Source: Callorhinus ursinus
Lineage: Eukaryota > Chordata > Mammalia > Carnivora > Otariidae
Direction of reading: 5' to 3'
NCBI RefSeq assembly: GCF_003265705.1
Contig: NW_020313165.1
Span: 532,010 to 596,009 of the forward strand
DNA: 64,000 nt
The notes under the pieces are model-generated. The model was not told the origin of the DNA. It ran no database searches and saw only the letters and a list, made by a program, of their open reading frames with translations. The position numbers and the translations under genes were made by a program. Shown here piece after piece: positions 60,794-64,000 of this stretch (positions within the stretch are counted from its first letter, which is position 1; the number at the start of each line of letters is the position of its first letter).

Positions 60794-60857
60794 TCAACAA
60801 TCACTATGACTTGGAGCTCCTTTCTGGTGATGAACATCAATTTCTTCATAAACAGCT
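60794..60857 (-). CDS. TOM1L1: TOM1L1 last coding exon
   Basis: On the minus strand a TTTGTTTCAG acceptor precedes a 64-nt reading frame. It completes a Glu codon and encodes AVYEEIDVHHQKGAPSHSDC followed by TGA. Human TOM1L1 ends AIYEEIDAHQHKGAQNDGD, so the YEEID motif and KGA identify the exon. YEEI-type sequences in this tail are reported Src-family SH2 ligands. TOM1L1 is a VHS/GAT-domain endosomal adaptor; those domains lie past the right edge. A donor-like GAG/GTAGAC directly follows the stop, so the 3' UTR probably continues in another exon. The preceding coding exon was not found up to 64000. Confidence 0.88.
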
Positions 60858-62386
60858 CTGAAACAAACCATCATGGCAAAAAGGTTACTATAAATCAAAG
60901 TACTATTTTGGCTTTTAACTACCAACACCTTAACAAAAATCTGGTGCCATTTTAGGTATTCAGGCTGTATCGGTGAATAAAATCAGATTTCTGCCCTTGA
61001 AGCTTACATTATAGCTTTTTTAGAGCCTAATGTAATTCCCATGCATCTTATAAATATGTATCTCATATAACCAATTCATTTTACTTGTGACTTAATGAAA
61101 AACGTGGCTCAAATATGGACAGTTTCCTTTCCACTTTACAAAAAAAACACAAAAATTGTTCAGTTTTTCCAGATTTCTAAACATTTAAAAGTACTAACAT
61201 TCTACCTTTTTAACCTACGTTATTACAGTCGAAATTCCTGAGCCCCCTTCACCTTACAATTGTCATCTCTGTACCTCATTAATAGTAATTTTTTATGGCA
61301 TCATGCAGTTCTTCATATATGTCTTACATAGGCCTGTAGCTAAGAAAACATCTAAAGCTACAAATACAACATTGATACAGTAGAGCAAAGCATGGCCGGG
61401 GGAAAAAAAATCTTATAAAAAAAATCATAGCATGATGAAGCTATGTTCACCAATGTCACAAGGCCCCAAGATGGTCCAGAAATTTTAATGTGTTTCCACA
61501 AAGTTATTTCAACTTCTTTGACTTCTTAAATCTCCTGTTCCGCTCCTCTTACACCCTTGGTCAGAAACCTAATAGGTAAATTAAATGCCTTGGTATGGAA
61601 ACTTTCTCATCTCCCTATCACCGAATCTTCAAGTCTCTTTGCATCTATACCACCATCTGCTTCTGTGATCCTACCTACACCTGCCTTCTCAAGCATGTTA
61701 CTCACTTAGTCCTCCCCCTTTTTGAACCTCTGGCCTCCCTATTATATCCTACCTGTCAGCATTCACAGATGATCCAGCATCTTCCATTTTCTAACACAAG
61801 GCAGTACCCAATCTCATATCTACTTGGAGTGATCATCTCAGTAACCTCTAGCTACCAAGCCACTTTCCACCATCCCTTCATATGGAAGTTTGTAGTGTCT
61901 TCTATACCGATCATCCCTACTTCTCTCCTGTTAACACACTAAAATCTGGCTTCTGTCCCCATTAATCTAGCAAAATAGCTTTTACACCAAGGATTTCCTT
62001 CTACTTAATTCATTAACTAGTTTTCAGTTGTCATGTCTGCTAGTTCATCCCAGTTGTGCACTCCCTTCTTCTGGTTTCCAAATTGCTATTTCCACATCTG
62101 CTGGTAGTAGGCTCCCTATTGCTCTCTTTGCTCTTGGCTTTGGCTGTTCCATTTCCTTGAATATGTCCAAACTCTCTCTACTTAAGAGTCTTTGTACCCA
62201 TTGTTCCCTGGGCCTACAATACTGATTCCCAAACTTGTCACCCGACTAATAATTGCAGGTCTCAACCTTAATGTCACTTCCTTAAGCTTTCTCTAGCCCT
62301 CATTTAAATTAGTTCTTCCTGTTCTAAACTTTCAAGTCACCATGTTCTTTCATACCATTAACACAAACTAAATGCATGTTTGGTTT

Positions 62387-62754
62387 CTTTTTCTTTTTTC
62401 TTTTCTTTTTTTTTTTTTGAGTAGGCTCCATGCCCAGCATGGAGCCCAACACTGGGCTTTGAACTAATGACCCTACCCTGAGATCAAGATCTGAACTGAG
62501 ATCAAGAGTTGGACACTGGGGCACCTGGGTGGCTCAGATGGTTAAGTGTCTGCCTTTGGCTCAGGTCATGATCCCAGAGTCCTGGGATCGAGCCCCGCAT
62601 CAGCTCCCTGCTCAGCGGGGAGCCTGCTTCTCCCCCTCCCTCTGCTTCTCCCCCTGCTCATGTTCTCTCTCTCTGTCTTGAATGAATAAATAAGAAAATC
62701 TTTAAAAAAAAAAAAAAGTTGGACACTTAACAGACTGAGCCACCCAGGTTCCCC
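62387..62754 (-). mobile_element. CAN-SINE interrupted by a complete CAN-SINE
   Basis: Host parts are 62387-62517 and 62717-62754, reading GTAGGCTCCATGCCCAGC ... GAGCCACCCAGGTTCCCC in reverse. Confidence 0.88.
62518..62716 (+). mobile_element. CAN-SINE nested in an antisense SINE
   Basis: Head GGGGCACCTGGGTGGCTCAG, A tail. Target-site duplication AGTTGGACACT at 62507-62517 and 62717-62727. Confidence 0.95.
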
Positions 62755-63428
62755 ATGATTTCTTCTTCCACACTAGATATAACCTCCATCAGGATGGGGA
62801 GGACGTCCTGTCTCTTGTTCAACATTATAAATTAGGCACCAGTCATTGTCCTTGGCATATAATGTTCAAGGATTTGCCAAATGAATCGTGTATACGTATA
62901 TGTATACAACTTCATAAATATTGTACTCATCCTACTAGAACAGAAATTCTTAACCTAGGGTTCATGGACATTCAGTGATGTGAAAATTCCAGAACTTTTT
63001 CTACAAGACTTTGTGGTTTTCCTTAGGGAGAAGTTCCTAAGGTGAATTTCAAAGGAATGAGAACACCCTACCCCCCTCAGAAAGTAAGAACCACAATGGT
63101 AGAGAATTCCAAAGCTCCACCTCTCCAGCTTCTCTCTCTCTCACATCTATTATTTGTTGCACTGTCATATCTACTTACAATTTCCTAATTAATTGGAATA
63201 TAATAAACTCCTACTTCCTCTTTGGATGCTATTGATTTCTAATTCCTTAAGCCACTAATATATTCAGTGATACTTTATCAAGCAGAATGACCTAGGGAAA
63301 TTTTGCAATCCTACATTAGGAAAAAGTATTTAATGAACTCCTGTAAGTCTGTTAAAATTCATAAATTATTCCGAACTGGATCACTACATTAGTGGTTTAA
63401 AATCAGGGGTCAAAACCTCAAATGCTTA

Positions 63429-63710
63429 TATGTTAAAAAAAAAAAAAAAAAAAGATAGCAGGAGGGGAAGAATGAAGGGGGGGAGTCAAAGGGGGAGACG
63501 AACCATGAGACGATGGACTCTGAAAAACAAACTGAGGGTTCTAGAGGGGAGGGGGGTGGGGGGATGGGTTAGCCCGGTGATGGGTATTAAAGAGAGCACG
63601 TTCTGCATAGAGCACTGGGTGTTATACACAAACAATGAATCATGGAACACTACATCAAAAACTAATGATGTAATGTATGGTGATTAACATAACATAAAAA
63701 AAAAAAAAAC
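63429..63710 (+). mobile_element. Recent 5'-truncated LINE-1 (3' UTR only)
   Basis: It begins TATGTTAAAA, followed by the internal A-run and the G-rich L1 3' UTR, and ends in an A tail. It is flanked by perfect 13-bp target-site duplications CCTCAAATGCTTA (63416-63428 and 63711-63723). The sequence is close to the L1 tails at 19.6 and 40.7 kb, so the insertion is relatively young. It lies antisense to TOM1L1, in an intron. Confidence 0.92.
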
Positions 63711-64000
63711 CCTCAAATGCTTAACACATGCCAGGCCGATCAAATAAATGGACAAAGAGGGCCAGTTGGGGCCTGGTGAACTGCAGAGCATACCTTGTCT
63801 TAATGAGGCAGCTACTACTAAGTCCTAACGTAGTGCTAGCATATAAAAATGCAGGCCTGGCATTGCCACAGTATCAAAGGAATTCAGAAGTCCAGATATT
63901 TTTTTTACAATACCCTAGTTTTTAATTTTTGGCAATTTATTTTTAAATGCACGGTTCAAATTCCACATAGGTCAAACAAAACACAGCTGTGAGCAAGATA

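Larger units (their letters stand above)
61560..62885 (+). mobile_element. L2-like LINE in TOM1L1 intron, split by SINEs
   Basis: The last part is clear L2: GTCTTTGTACCCATTGTTCC, TTAATGTCACTTCCTTAAGC, ATATAACCTCCATCAGGATGG, ATTGTCCTTGGCATATAATG. The first 500 bp are less certain and may be another old LINE. Nested SINEs interrupt it at 62387-62754. Confidence 0.6.
60858..64000 (-). other. TOM1L1 last intron (partial)
   Basis: Contains the L2, nested SINEs and L1 fragment listed. The preceding TOM1L1 coding exon (human ...PPNYYEVMEFDPLAP...) is not visible, so the intron runs past the right edge. Confidence 0.65.

Overview
This is nuclear DNA from a mammal of the order Carnivora. The evidence is about thirty tRNA-Lys-derived CAN-SINEs (GCCTGGGTGGCTCAGT head, CT-rich middle, AAATAAA/poly-A tail), a carnivore-type full-length LINE-1, and older mammalian repeats (MIR, L2, MER5, MER20, MaLR LTRs). 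The SINE subfamily (CCCACTCCCCCTGCTTGTG... tail) looks like an arctoid caniform (bear, seal or mustelid group) rather than dog or cat. That finer placement is an inference from memory of the subfamilies.

Three host genes are present. STXBP4 (minus strand) fills the left 50 kb. Seven coding exons are readable (788-38193) and encode about the first 259 residues, including the PDZ domain; the rest of the gene lies beyond the left edge. COX11 (plus strand, 50414-58728) is complete in four exons, all joined at phase 0, and encodes 275 residues. TOM1L1 (minus strand) contributes its last coding exon (60794-60857) and a probable 3' UTR exon (from 60245 down). This matches the mammalian order TOM1L1 - COX11 - STXBP4: COX11 and STXBP4 diverge from one CpG-rich bidirectional promoter near 50.15-50.45 kb, and COX11 and TOM1L1 converge tail to tail near 59.4-59.6 kb.

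Region by region: 1-50250 is STXBP4 exons and long introns. They hold old L1M/L2/MIR pieces, a 7.3-kb L1 (12630-19890) carrying a SINE in its ORF2, a MaLR LTR at 20.1 kb, a dense run of CAN-SINEs at 22.8-39.5 kb nearly all antisense to the gene, a processed RPS24 pseudogene (31987-32504), and an old L1 interrupted by an unclassified insert (36.0-37.5 kb). 50251-58728 is the promoter and COX11, with an antisense 5'-truncated L1 in intron 2. 58729-64000 is the COX11/TOM1L1 tail-to-tail region and the last TOM1L1 intron, with an L2, nested SINEs and a recent L1 3' fragment.

I found no sign of a novel multi-gene system. The most interesting items are structural: paired TCGCGAGA elements in the shared promoter, a poly(A)-only retro-insertion, several nested SINE insertions with readable target-site duplications, a long antisense ORF and a degenerate tandem repeat in the L1 5' UTR, and an unclassified insert inside an old L1. 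Small exons of unknown genes, microRNAs or conserved non-coding elements could be missed without comparative data.
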